Shown here piece by piece: positions 1 through 11,250 of a DNA stretch of 64,000 bases (its first letter is position 1; each line of letters begins with the position of its first letter). Source of the stretch: Kingdonia uniflora (taxonomy: Eukaryota; Streptophyta; Magnoliopsida; Ranunculales; Circaeasteraceae); the NCBI GenBank assembly GCA_014058105.1, contig JACGCM010001844.1:1302001-1366000 (forward strand), written 5' to 3'. The position numbers and the translations under genes were made by a program. Under the pieces are notes generated by a model, which was given only the letters and a program-made list of their open reading frames with translations, did not search any database and had not been told where the DNA came from.

Positions 1-41
1 CGACAATTTGCATGAAAATATCTGTCGAGTTTACAGAAATA

Positions 42-179
42 CGACAATTAATTGTCGAACTGTTTTTTAATTCAACAAACTCGACAATTAATTGTCGAGT
101 TCATAGTAATTCGACAATTAATTGTCGCAAAACTATAAAGTCGACAATCAATTGTCGAAAAACTATAAAGTCGACAATT
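42..179. repeat. 30-bp palindromic tandem repeat, block 1
   Basis: The core TCGACAATTAATTGTCGA starts at 82, 112 and 142, with a half copy at 172, so the period is exactly 30 bp. A further copy begins at 42. Each core is an inverted repeat centred on AATT and is followed by a 12-bp AT-rich linker such as CAAAACTATAAAG. Three related blocks lie between 1533 and 2900. Short, repeated palindromes near the ends of a unit resemble the subterminal protein-binding repeats of plant CACTA or Mutator-like transposons, but no terminal inverted repeat was identified. Confidence 0.85.
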
Positions 180-490
180 TTTCTGTAACAACTACTTTTT
201 TCCACAAGCTATAAAAAATACATAGATGTACATCATCAAAGAATATACAAATATACAACATTCAAGAAAACAAATCATTTATGTTGTAATCCCGTAGGTT
301 AACATTGTTGTCTCTCATCAACTTCATCCAAACTTCGTTTGACGCGTCAAAGTAGTTCTTCACACATGGCTTCACAAAAGCATCTAGAATATCCAATTGC
401 ATGCGCCCACCACAATGTAGAAACCGGAGGAATAGGTGATTGGTACTTGGTCTTCAATTTCATAAAGTTTTCATCGGATGTCATTCCAAC
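180..490. other. AT-rich stretch, possible 3' end of the minus-strand ORF region
   Basis: On the minus strand, codons continue past the stretch at 491-724 with text such as SPIPPVSTLWWAHAIG around 390-450, in another frame and with stops. Nothing recognisable remains between 180 and 330. The stretch joins repeat block 1 to the broken ORFs upstream on the minus strand. Confidence 0.35.
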
Positions 491-1532
491 TCACCAATAC
501 TTCGTACTATCAGCAAAAATGTTTTCAAACCTCTTCTCTTTGGTAATCTTGTTGTTTGCTTTATGCCAAAACAAAGGTAGGAACGTTAAGGCTTCCTTGT
601 TGCTGATGAAGATGACCACCTTCTCGTAATATGTTGCCAACAAATGGCCCATATACAAATATTCTACGAACACAACATTGAACTTAAAGGCCCGTAGCAA
701 TATTTCGTACCTTCTCTCTCCCAAATCACTGTAAGCTACATCTAACCTCTGACTGAAAACGCTCTTCTAATAAGAATGTTTCTTCGTCATCAAGGTACAC
801 AAGGAATCCTTCACATTCAAGAACTTCATTTGGCTCTGATACGCATATGACACAACAACCCTAAACGCTATGTTACCATCCCTTTCAAAATTGCGTATAT
901 CCAGTTGGAATCAATTAAATGGTTGAAACAAAGTCTGTCTTAGATTAGTTTTATGATCAATCTTCTTCAACCTTGAATCGATCCTTTCTTGATACTCCCC
1001 CCTTCCCGATAAGATTATGTCATCTTCGTATTCCCCCTTTGGACCCTCTTGAGCAATTGTTAAGAGTTTAGTAAATTGTCTACTTAGTTCCTCCCATGTC
1101 GGGTCTTCAATATCTTCAAAATCCCCTCCTTCAATAGCGCATTTCAGTGCCAGGTGCCACACTCCATACAACGCAAACACGAGCACAATAACGTAGTTAG
1201 AAATTAAAACAAAGTAATTTAAAACAAAAATACAAACGTAGGATGACAAAGGTGCACACACCCATTCATTATTGTCAGTTTCAAGGTTGAATCTCATGTC
1301 TTCGGATATCGTCAGTTTGGTTTGCTGGACCCATTTAGATCCACATGATTAGTATTTGGTGAAAAACAAATTAGAAGTCGCAGTACAACTTACTAGCCTT
1401 TTGGTTTCGTGGATGTATTTGGCGTACCACCTGTCATGCGTAACCTTCACCTATAAATCATAGGTTTATACATAAACACACAAAATCAGCATAACCTGGT
1501 TCATGGAAATAATATGTCGAATCCAGTATATT

Positions 1533-1720
1533 TCGACAATTTATTGTCGCATAAATTCTTATTCGACAATTAATTGTCGAATGACAATCAATTCGACAAA
1601 TTATTGTCGAATAAGAATTTATGCGACAATAAATTATCGTACCCATATCAATTCGACAATTACGTGATTCAGATTTTATCAAATAAATGGGGGATCGACA
1701 CATTATTGTCGACAATTACG
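1533..1720. repeat. 30-bp palindromic tandem repeat, block 2
   Basis: TCGACAAT or close variants start at 1533, 1563, 1593, 1623 and 1653, an exact 30-bp spacing across five units. A copy with a shifted phase is at about 1693. Linkers alternate between ATAAATTCTTA-like and ATGACAATCAA-like sequence. It is the same family as block 1. Confidence 0.85.
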
Positions 1721-1942
1721 TGATTCAGAACTTTTGTTTGAGCAAGATTCTAAAGGGTATATATATAATTTCTATAAACAATTTAGTATCAATGTACATG
1801 GGATTACTTCAATGTTTCATAAAAATTCTCCTCAAGCATAAAATTAAACAACCGCATCAATATACATGACTACAAAATGTCTCGTCAATGACCGTTGCCT
1901 AAATCAACTTACATTCCTATCTCTCTCACTCAATCTCCTTAG

Positions 1943-2048
1943 TTGTCGAAAATATATAAATTCGACAATTAATTGCCGAACAACCATGACTTCGAAAATT
2001 ATATGTCGAAAATGTCTTGAATTCGACAAGAAATTGTCGAATTCATAG
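1943..2048. repeat. 30-bp palindromic tandem repeat, block 3
   Basis: TTGTCGAA-type half sites recur at 1943, 1973, 2003 and 2033, again 30 bp apart, with partly decayed left halves. The block adjoins the downstream end of the Ser-rich minus-strand ORF stretch. Confidence 0.75.
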
Positions 2049-2612
2049 AAGGGAAACACTTGATGAGATTGGTTTGTTCTGTGTACCTGTCCAAGAACTA
2101 GAACTCTGGCTCGGTGGATCGCAAAGCTCGTCAACAAAGAAGGTCCCTTGGGCAATATTCGCCAGCTCCTTGTTCGGAGTTTCTGTCCCCAGGGAGAACT
2201 TCTTCTGTGGTTGTAGTTCTTTGTTGTTCAAGGGTGGCGTTATGAAAATGTTCAGGTTGTGGAACTTCTGCAGATGGAAATTTCTCGTGTTCTACGAAGA
2301 AATTCGTACTAGATTGGGTTGTTGGTGTACCTTGGAAATCAGAGCTACTAGACTCAACGGCTGAAGAGTCTTGGGAAGAGTCTTCTTCAGGTGTGACTGA
2401 CACACGTGGAATCCCTTACTGGTACACTAGTGGAACATGTTTTTACTCTTTTCGCGGGAATACGGGGCGGGTTGTTGTAATTCGAATGTGACGGATCTTC
2501 TCGCTCATCATTTAGCCTCTTTCTTAGGGCCGTTGGTACTATCTTCCCTCTTGTTGGGATTTTCTTGCGTGCAACCTTTGGTGCCATCCTGCATAAAATT
2601 CAATAGAACTGT

Positions 2613-2900
2613 CCTATCAGAAATTGTCGAATGTGCTAAAGTTATACAATTAATTGTCGAAATCATTGAAATTCGACGATTATTTGTCGAATGTATTGAA
2701 GTTCAATAATAAATTGTCGAAATACTATGAAATTAATTGTCGAATTTATACCGATTCAACAATTAATTGTCGAATGTATTGAAATTGGACAAATACTTGT
2801 CGAATTTCTATGATTTCGACAATTAATTTCCGAATAAAGACAAATATTCGACAGATTTCTCTCGAATACTTAAAAATCGACAATTTTTCGTATGTATATA
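2613..2900. repeat. 30-bp palindromic tandem repeat, block 4
   Basis: ATTGTCGA half sites fall at 2623, 2653, 2683 and 2713. After one shorter step they resume at 2735, 2765, 2795 and about 2825. The block sits just upstream of the putative MAPKVARKK start codon at 2587, where a transposon promoter or subterminal region would be expected. Confidence 0.8.
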
Positions 2901-4100
2901 CCACATTCTGTGGTATATTTGTCGATGTTGTGTTTACATGTGAGATTTGGGAGAATTTCGTGGGCAATTTGGTCAAAAAAGCAGTAAAAAAAAAGCGCAT
3001 TGGGCGGGAAAAGGGTTCAATTTTTTTTTCCTTCAAAATCTTCATAGAACACAAATGGGGAGAGTAGTTCTAATTCAAATGTAATTTCATACCTGATTAT
3101 GACGGAGAGAGAGAGAGTAAGTGAGACGAGTGAGTTGAGTGGAGAGAGGTTTTTTTTTTTTTTACTCGCCACATAGAAGAGCTGAGTGGGAGAGAGAGAG
3201 ATGTTGAGTTGGCAAAATGAGTGGCTTGAGAAGAGTGTAGCGTGGTGTGTACAGCGTTTTGAGAGTGTAGGCGAATCCTCTCCCAAAAAATATTACTCTT
3301 TCTTTGAATCAAAAAGGAACACTTATGTGGAAGATGATTCATTTTGTTATTATGTGGGGGTTTAATAAACGAACTTTAAATAGATGGGAGTATGTGAAGG
3401 GACAATTCATTGCGAGTAATCTGATCTATATTAAAGCTCTCATCTTCGCATGGTGTAGACCTTTCGAGGAGTTCCCGGGGAGCATCTTTGAAGTGTTTGC
3501 TACTAGATGGGAGGATGTGATTCGTGTGAGAGTAGATTTTAACTTGTTTGGCCTTTATGTGTCTATTCCCCTTTCTAGGTGGTTAGCTATGTAGTTTTGT
3601 GCATCTTATTTCAGTTTAAGAATAAACCTTTTTCTTAACCGATTTTCATTCATAAAAGAAGTGAAAAAAGTTAAATGGTGGTGTGTGTCTTTTGGTCTTT
3701 TAAATGATCTTGACTTAAAAAATCTGCACGGAGAATATCAGTGCAAGGACAACGTTAGCATGTAACTATTAGCAAAAGTTCTATAAAAACATATGGATAT
3801 AAGTACAAAACCAAGTTACGGCCCCAAAGTAATATACACAAAGAAGCTCAATCTAGATCAAGGCTACCTCTTAAATGGCCCTTGACAGGCATCCGCAGTG
3901 TCTCTATTATAAAACAGTGTGCTTCCCATTAATGATTTCCGACAAACCAACCAATTAAGGTACTTTATTAGGCTAGTCTCTTCATGTTTAACATTAGTTT
4001 GGTTTTCCAAATTACTTATTGCATAGCATATTTTCCTACTTCTTTTGGCACATATTAGTCTTCCACTTTCTTCAAATTTCTAAACAATTTATAGGCTTTT
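2901..4100. other. Intergenic, low-complexity GA/CT-rich patches
   Basis: A purine-rich stretch with GAGAGAGAG runs and a T tract occupies about 3100-3300. The 96-codon open stretch at 3304-3594 (+) contains no family motif I recognise, and nothing around it suggests a gene. The rest is AT-rich DNA with no supported feature. Confidence 0.4.
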
Positions 4101-4850
4101 GAGCATCTCCACTGGACATCAGTCGGCAAAGTTGCATTAGGCTGAGTAAGTCCATTCTGTTAATATATTTCTCTATGACAGACATCGGGTGCTTCCAAGT
4201 ACTCGAAGTTTGTCAGCCGTGAGATAAGCAAAGCTGAAGCACTCTTGAAGGTGAGAGACTACACTACTGAGCTTTAGTTTCTGTTGGTACCAGTTTGAGC
4301 TGAATATATGAAAACACTAACTTTGTTATGCAGGTTATTTTGTCTTTTGTAGACTCCGTAGGGGATACATATCGAGCATTGATTCCCGAGGGAACACCTT
4401 TGGAGTTCCAGCGAATTCTCGAGCTTAAGGTTCAGTTAAATGTTTTTATTTGAGTTTCTTTTAACATCTGTGAATTTATCAAACTCCTACCTCGTAAGAA
4501 GTTAACAAAATACCTCACAGTATTGGGTCATTTGGAGAATAACTCATGTATTTAACGCCGTTTAATTGCCACATTCCTTGGCCAGTGTGGCTGAACTGCC
4601 TACATGTCTTTGGCAGAAGTACCTAATATAGGCGCCTATCCAAACACACCACATCATCAAAGAGGAGAAAATCAAAAAGTAAAACTTAGGTGCTCTTAAA
4701 AGGTGCCTAAATTGTTTTTTTTCTCTCTCTGCTGATGTAGCACAAGAAAACGACCACACTCCACCTAAAAACTATTGGAGCAGAACTCGGTGTGGTGGGC
4801 ATACACTCATACCGTTTTGCGACACAAGTCCAAAACTATTGGAGATGCTC
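4101..4850. mobile_element. Possible hAT-type MITE ends flanking VPS53 exons
   Basis: GAGCATCTCCACTGG at 4101-4115 and the inverse of GAGCATCTCCAATAG at 4836-4850 match at 13 of 15 positions. This sequence resembles a terminal repeat common in plant non-autonomous hAT-like elements. The pair would enclose two VPS53 exons. The flanking octamers AGGCTTTT and TATGTAGT do not match, so a single intact insertion is not proven. Two separate MITE remnants, one in each intron, are equally possible. Confidence 0.3.
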
Positions 4851-5493
4851 TATGTAGTATGTGTATGAAGGTAATAAAAGCATATGGAAACTAAGAAACA
4901 GCATGAGTTTACAATTTCCAAGCGACAATATATAGATGTGATTATACATCGAGACATTAAACTCCCCCATCTGACTATGAATTCTTCTAAACTACCAAGT
5001 TAAATCCTATTTACAAGTGCCCAATACAATAATGCCAACAAAATACTGGCGTGAGCATCAATGAGGACGATTTACGTCTAATGGACCGAGATGTAATCTC
5101 TTTCTATAGAGACCATAAAATCGTTAATGAGTAGGGCTCTAAAGGAACTTTGGTTTCTGATACACTTTACAAGTTACACTCATTAAACCACCAGTAAATA
5201 CCCAACGAAATTTCATACACTCTTGAAATGTTTCCATGGGCAATGCAAAGGTACTGTGGTTTTTTTCCATACAAACTCTCAATTCTCTTAACTTTTGTGC
5301 TAGTGTTTGTGAATAAAGTCCAATTTTCCTTACGAATTCAAATTAAAATGTGCAGGGTTTGAAGAAGGCAGACCAGCAAAATATACTGGACGATTTCAAC
5401 AAGCACGGGCCAGGGATTATATATATGCAGAAAGCAAAATTTGAGATGTATAAAATACACAATATTCCAGTATCGAGTAAAATCCACATTTAA
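4182..5493 (+). pseudogene. VPS53: VPS53 3' fragment (GARP/EARP tethering complex subunit)
   Basis: Three exons in one phase-0 register fit the C-terminal part of plant VPS53. They are 4182-4250 (ends SKAEALLK), 4334-4429 (DSVGDTYRALIPEGTP, ends ILELK) and 5356 onward (GLKKADQQNILDDFNKHGPG). Each has an AG acceptor and, where needed, a GT donor. VPS53 is a coiled-coil tether of about 800 residues that returns endosome-derived vesicles to the trans-Golgi. After HGPG the frame runs into unrelated sequence and stops at 5491-5493, without the usual C-terminal tail. No upstream VPS53 exon is visible back to position 1. It is therefore either a gene fragment or the end of a gene whose earlier exons lie beyond the window and whose tail is damaged. 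The family call is firm; pseudogene status is inferred. Confidence 0.7.
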
Positions 5494-5895
5494 TTTCTTC
5501 AAGTGTTCGTATTGTGGATGAAGATTGTATTCGTTTCGTACTGCGCCAAGTTAGAATTTTTCCTGGTCTTTGCATTTTATTTACGGAACAATATTTACAG
5601 GTAGACATGGCTCTCTGTTGTAAAAAGCTTACCAACATCATATTGTATAACATTGATGAAATGGCCTCTTCGACGAGGTTGCAGTTAGGCATCCTAGTTC
5701 ATGTTGAAAATAGAAGAAAATAAATACAAGTCAATAAGTGAGTTGAAAAAAGAAGATCCAGATCGAATTTGGAACCAAAAAATATTCAACATTTTGAAAA
5801 GAGAAGAAGCTTCTGGGTTGGCTCTCACTAGAAAGAAATTAATTGAGATGCAAGAAGAAGAGAAGAATTGTAGAATTTGAGAGATAGAGAGAGAG
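5494..5895. other. Upstream region and 5' leader of the next gene
   Basis: About 400 bp separate the broken VPS53 tail from the ATG at 5896. The last 30 bp before the ATG are GA-rich (GAGATAGAGAGAGAG), as is common in plant 5' leaders. The open stretch at 5514-5723 shows no recognisable motif. No clear TATA box was assigned. Confidence 0.4.
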
Positions 5896-8800
5896 ATGGT
5901 GTTATGGGAGATCACATTAGGCACAGCTTACTTTCTAGGGTTGAGGCGAAGTTACAGGCTTGCTTTGAAGCTTCAACGACGTTACATTGAGCACCCCAAG
6001 ATCAAACGATTCCTCTATGGGTAACTAGTTTTAAAACTACCTTAGGACTTGATATTCTCCTTTTATGTGGATTTATTCATTTGAAGTAATACTAGTAAGA
6101 TCTATTCTCAAAAGGTTGTTCATTTAGGAGGGATGTTGGACTCCTAATATTAATGTAGAAATGTCTCAGTCTTACTCTCTATTTTCTGGGTATCCATACT
6201 AATCTCTCAACTCTTTCCTCGTTTTACTGATGCATTGAGTTTCAAAGTCACCTGTTTTGCTACTTAATAAGGTGATATTTTTGTTTATGTGCCATAGAAA
6301 ATAATGCATGAATTTCATGAAAAAGCAGTTTCGTGCTAATATCTCAATGTATAATATATTACTGCAATATTGCTTGGCATGTCAGTCCATTAAAATGGTA
6401 AGTTATGGATCTGTCAAGGACTGAAGTTCATGCAGGCATTGATAGCAGCCGCATGGAGTCAGTCGGCCACATTCTCCTTCATTTCTACAACACTTTTTAA
6501 ACTTAAAGATGTTCTTTGCAACTTGTTCTTCCGATTTTGGGAACCGTATAACTCTGGCTATAGATCTATTTCCGCTATTCGGTCGCTATTGGTGTGATTC
6601 TACTAGGCCCCCATCCCAACAAGGAATATCTCTTTTTTGGTTATTGCTATACATCCTTGTGCAACTGGATTATTATTATGGAAAAACTGCTGGATTATTT
6701 TAGAATAAGGTAGTGACAACCTGGATTAATTCTGGATATCCTAGGTGTTGTTGTATGAAGGTAGTGACAACCTGGATTTTGCATAGGCTTGGTTTGGTAA
6801 CAATGTTCGTTGCTGTATGTGATAGGAAGACACAAATTTATAAATGAGCATCTAGCTTGTTTAATTGGCATGCATATACAGTGAATCTATTAAAGATGCT
6901 GGAGTGTGGTTAAATCCCACACTTGGAGTTTGAATTGTGTTTGAGAATATCTATGATGACAATAAAATTTGATTCAAGTATGTCAAGTTTTTGATGACTC
7001 GGAGGCTTAGCTACAACAAATCTCAAGGGCAGCTGGTGGATGAGACGGATGCTTGCTTTCTCCTGTAAAGAATGACAAAAGTTCATCTTTTGCTATGACA
7101 ACAGGTTCCACTAATTCCAGCCAAGGAAGTCCTTTGAGGAAATGCTTACCTTTTACACATATTTTCCCATTTTCTGAAAAGTGAAACATCAACCATGCCT
7201 TAAAATTCGATTCCAACCAAAGCACCCCTAGAATTTATGATAGTAAACGAAACTTTGAGTTGCGTCTTGAGGTATTTAGGCCCATCATGATTGTAGGATA
7301 ACGAAGATGAACAAAGTAGAATGTTGGGCTGAACCATTATTTTTAATAGCAAGTACAATGAAGCCATGAAAAAGTAAAGATGAATATAGTTTAAGGAATT
7401 TACTTCCCTGCCCAGGATTTAAGCTGCATCATCACCAGCACTGCCTCCGATACTTATTTAGGTTTGTCTTTGGGCGAGGCTTGTGAGTCTAAAGTCTTGT
7501 GGTGACTTTTTTTTTTTAATTGAGAGGGCGAATAGTAGATTGGCATTCTATTTAGGGTGATATTTCTCCTTCTGTATTACCTTCCTAATAAATTTAAAGC
7601 ACCGTACCTAGCCTCCTGTATTACCTTCTGATTTTATTTATTCACAATTACTAAAAAATCCAATGAGTAAATTTATTATTATGTTTATAAATTTAAATAT
7701 GTAAACAGCTTCAAATATCATAGGGTGAACCCGGGTATGTGTCTTTTAAATCAGGTTGAACTTGATATTCGTAATATCAAGGTTACGGAGAAAGCTTTTG
7801 ATGTGGAAATGGTTTTAAAGGTTTGGGTAGGACTGTGGGAGTCTTTAAAGTGCTCTTTCCTACTCATTCACCAAAACATGAGCAGCTAATTATCGTTGTT
7901 GCTGGCTTCCTCTTGACGCTTAGAAACTCGCATTTCTGCTTTGGCTGTTGACAAATTAGGCCTTTTGAGCGTGAGATTTGTTCATTAGAGTCACCTTTGG
8001 TTTTCCCAACATCTCTTATCTGAAGCATCCATATCCTCAAGAAATTCCTTGATTCTTCCTTGGGAAAGATTGTCACATCTCTTGGAGTTGGGCCCTTCTT
8101 TCTTACTGCCACCTTGCAAAAGCCAATGGAGAGGATCTTCTCATTCACTGTCTTTGTTGAAGACTTCAAGACAGTGGATCCTTTTTCTTCTTCTTTTTTC
8201 ATTCTCTGCTACTTTGAAATGCTTGATGTTGCAGAATAAGGTGTTTGTCTTTGACAGAACTTTGGTATGTTAGGGGAATTTTTTCATTTGGTGTCGCTTC
8301 GTTGCATCATTTGTTGACTTTCCTCATTTAGTTTCCATATGTGAGTTTAGAAGACTCTTGAAACTGTGATGGATGGGAATGATACAAAGGTGGGCCATAA
8401 GATTTATCGGTTCGAAGCAAGTGTGCAAGACTAAAGTCGAAGGTAGGCTTAGTGTTCAGATTTTTTGTTGTTGCTATAATCGAGGTGTTGCTGGGGAAGT
8501 GGTTTTGTTGGTTGGGAAGGAGAAGCATGGGCTGTGGTAATGAGTCGTTGTATACATATATGGATCCACAGGGTTCACATGCAAATTTGAATCCAAAACT
8601 TTGTTAGAGTGAGATTTTGGGAGGATCGATGTTTGATAGTCTCATCTTTAAATGAGTCTTACCTACCGTTTCTTAATTTAGATCGTCACAAGGTCTCAAC
8701 GCTATGGTAAAACTTGATCATTCTGTAGCATTAAACCTGGATTATTAATGATTGGGAAAATGGATGTAAAAGGATAGAGGCTCTTATTGAATGTGATAAA

Positions 8801-10148
8801 GATGTTTCTTGATGAGAGGCCTTTCTTGAAACCCTTATCGATCCTATTTGCTTTGGGGAAAGAAGATTTGGGCTCCTAAACATCCTAAAGTCTTCTTTGC
8901 TTCGATAACATTTTTGGATAACGCAGTACATTTTGCCATCTTCACTGATGCAAAATTATCGTTATTAGTTATTGTTCTATGTGAATCCGCTGATCACCTT
9001 TTCGGTATGTGTTCCTTTGCCATTAGTATTTGAGTTGATTTGTGAACTGAAGTGGATCTATCTTAGCCTCGTTTCAAAAATATGGGAGGGTTCTTATCTA
9101 ACTGGAAATGATAAGTTGTACAACTGAGATGTTTTTTTTGTACTTCTTTTCTGTTTTCCTTACATCTTTTAGGGAAGTTGTGTGCCTTTTCTCCCTTCTC
9201 TTTCTTTATTTCTTTTATTCTTTGATTACTCACTTGTCTCTAGGTTTCTTTTTTCTCATTTATTGTTTGAAAAGAGAAACAATCTAAGACTTTAGAGTCG
9301 GACAGAGGTTGAAGAGAGTATTTCGCCATTGTACGTGGCTCTCACCATCATTTCAAGTGTTAACATGTTGGGGCTTGGTCAAAGATAGACGGAGAAGGTA
9401 AGTCTTGGAGGAGACCTGTACTTCCCCGAAGTGTAGGTGCCTAAAGTTAACTGTATAATCTTAACTCTGAACCTAGTTTGCTGAACTACAAGAAAATAAG
9501 ATGCATGTTTAGTTGAAATCAAAAATGATGATTGTTATTTGTATTTTTTGGAAAATAAGTATCAATTATTCTATTAAATTATATGCAAAGCTGGTCTAAT
9601 ATATTATGTGTGTGACGGAAGGCTAACTATGTTTCTGACCTTGTATTGTCAAGTTTATTTCATGCAGGCGTACTCGTGCTGGTTTTGACGTGGCACTCAG
9701 GGTACACCGCAATATACAGCAAAGAGACCTAGAAGTTGGCAGGAACTTTAGGAACTGGATTCTACGTTTGCTTGACCGCATGAAACCTTCAGCTCAAATT
9801 CGTGGTGATGTGCCGAAGCTGCCTCCCCCTGTTATTGGCAATACAACCAAGCAAGTTAGTAGCGCCACTAACCGAAAATCTCCAGGAACAACAACATCGA
9901 AATCCAATTTCACAAGTCCAGATCCTAAATCTGGTGACCATGTTTTTCTCTCTCCAATGAATGCAAAGTCAAAATTATTTGCCACTAAAGCTAATACAGT
10001 GCCTTCTTATCCTGCTAGTATGAACTCATATTACAGAAATTTGTGCATATGTGGGCCAGAAATGTCAAGGTCGTTGAACTATGAAAGAGGCAGGCATGAA
10101 GGTGGTGTTGTTAGGAAGGATATAATGCAGTGGATGTTGCGAAATTAG
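5896..10148 (+). CDS. Conserved plant protein of unknown function, two exons
   Basis: The CDS is join(5896..6020, 9668..10148), 606 nt and 201 residues. The ATG opens MVLWEITLGTAYFLGLRR. Exon 1 ends in phase 2 at TATGG|GTAACT and exon 2 begins after TTCATGCAG, giving the junction YGRTRAGFDVALRVHRN. The N-terminal 90 residues have a short hydrophobic stretch (about 3-16), then basic segments including NIQQRDLEVGRNFRNWILRL and DRMKPSAQIRG. They match a small plant-wide protein that I recall only as uncharacterised. The remainder is Ser/Thr/Pro/Lys-rich and probably disordered. The reading frame is intact across the splice with a clean TAG stop, so it is probably functional. The gene converges on the fibrillin gene, 1.1 kb away. 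The function is not known, and the membrane-anchor idea for the N-terminus is only a possibility. Confidence 0.75.
6021..9667 (+). other. 3.65 kb intron of the conserved gene
   Basis: GT at 6021 and AG at 9666-9667 define the intron. It contains several unrelated-looking open stretches (6509-6703 +, 7864-8202 -, 8731-8931 -) with no family motif that I recognise, plus poly-T tracts. A short stretch near 6436 follows a CAG and could be an alternative exon, but it closes within about 20 codons. No transposon ends were identified. Confidence 0.6.
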
Positions 10149-11250
10149 GGAGGGTCTCCTTTTGTTATTCAGCTAGATCCTTAATAATGAGTAACTTTAG
10201 ATTGCTTAAGAATACAAATGTTTGTCATTAAATCTTGTTTTTATAGAAACATCAAAGGTCGCTCTTCTTGGTTGTCTCAGGTTTCACTGGGAAACCCCAC
10301 TTTAATGTTTTGACATAGATGACCCCAGATTGAATCTTATTTCCAGCTAATCAAATGTGTTTTTACTTGGTGTAATCTTCAATCTTCTGATCTCTCTTCA
10401 ATCTTCTGATCTCTCTTCCATGTTATTTTTGTCTTTCTTTTCTTTTTGGATTGAGGGAGGATAGCACTTTGTAAATTTAGCATAAGAATTACACAATTCT
10501 TCATTCTTGCAGAACTGTAATTTCTTCAAGCTTACAATTAGAGCATGTTCCATACTTCATCATAAAACCGTAGCAACCAAGGACGAAGTAGGTGTTGGTT
10601 ATTGTTGCTGGCTAAAAATACAAAGTAGATAAAAAGGTTGTGTACTAGTTGCATTCTACTTTGCAGGGCAAAGAATAGTGCACATTTTAGACATTTGCAA
10701 TTATAAGAAGCCTTGTGAGCTGTTGTGGCCTAAATAAATATATTAGCATTTATCGGTAAAAAGCGGGTAATCTTAGAAAGTATAGAGAAATAGATTGGTA
10801 TTTGCAGAAAAAGCATAGCAAAGTTATGGACACAACTACTCATACTGGATACAGCTGAAAACCTAAATAAATGCGCACCCTTGGGACCAGGCAAAATTGA
10901 GCATATAGAGAGAGGTCACAGTTATACAGGTTGTGCATTTATATATAGGAAGCAATTAGACAGGATTCACTATATATACATATACAATGACTTAAAGCTG
11001 TTTCACTTGAAGATAGACCTGAATTCCTCAAGTACCAGGAAAACAAGGACAGCGTTGTTTCGACAAGGTTCAGAAAACTGGACAGTCCTCGAATTCACAG
11101 GACAAAAAATAAAATACAAGTATATACATCTGCAACATTCCTCATAAGACTAGTGTCATTTTTACGTAATAAAAACTGGATAACCAATCAGTCTTCACTG
11201 GGGAGACTGAGTTAACAGAGAGCTTCATGTGATTTCCTCAGTCTTGCCTT
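10149..11250. other. Convergent 3' intergenic region
   Basis: The region lies between two converging genes. It holds a near-perfect 18-bp direct duplication (TCTTCAATCTTCTGATCTC type) at about 10376-10420, and a repeated AACAGAGAGCTTC motif at 11213-11225 and 11258-11270, at the fibrillin stop codon. AATAAA-like signals occur on both strands. No gene is supported here. Confidence 0.5.

Larger units (their letters stand above)
330..2587 (-). pseudogene. Broken minus-strand ORFs, probably transposon-encoded, family not recognised
   Basis: Four open stretches lie in the same direction: 2587-2387, which begins MAPKVARKKIPTRGK; 2403-2131, rich in Ser, Thr and Gln; 1297-911, with the acidic stretch GGDFEDIEDPTWEEL; and 724-350. 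The first is basic, the second is low-complexity and the third is acidic. This is a common layout for large plant transposon-encoded proteins with a disordered N-terminus. The stretches are not in one frame and are separated by repeat blocks that would have to be introns or insertions. I recognise no transposase, Ulp1 protease or helicase motif, so the function is unknown. A decayed CACTA or MULE gene is the likeliest explanation, and this is inference. Confidence 0.3.

Noticed and set aside
42..179. Regular 30-bp spacing reminiscent of a CRISPR array
   Set aside because: The repeats are palindromic with 12-bp linkers that are themselves similar, there is no spacer diversity or cas gene, and the DNA is plant nuclear.
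2425..2435. CACTAGTG as a CACTA transposon end
   Set aside because: It is a single short palindrome with no partner end and no 3-bp target duplication, and it lies inside the region of coding stretches.
4101..4850. Definite hAT element carrying VPS53
   Set aside because: The terminal repeats match but the flanking octamers do not, so it is kept only as a low-confidence feature and a finding.
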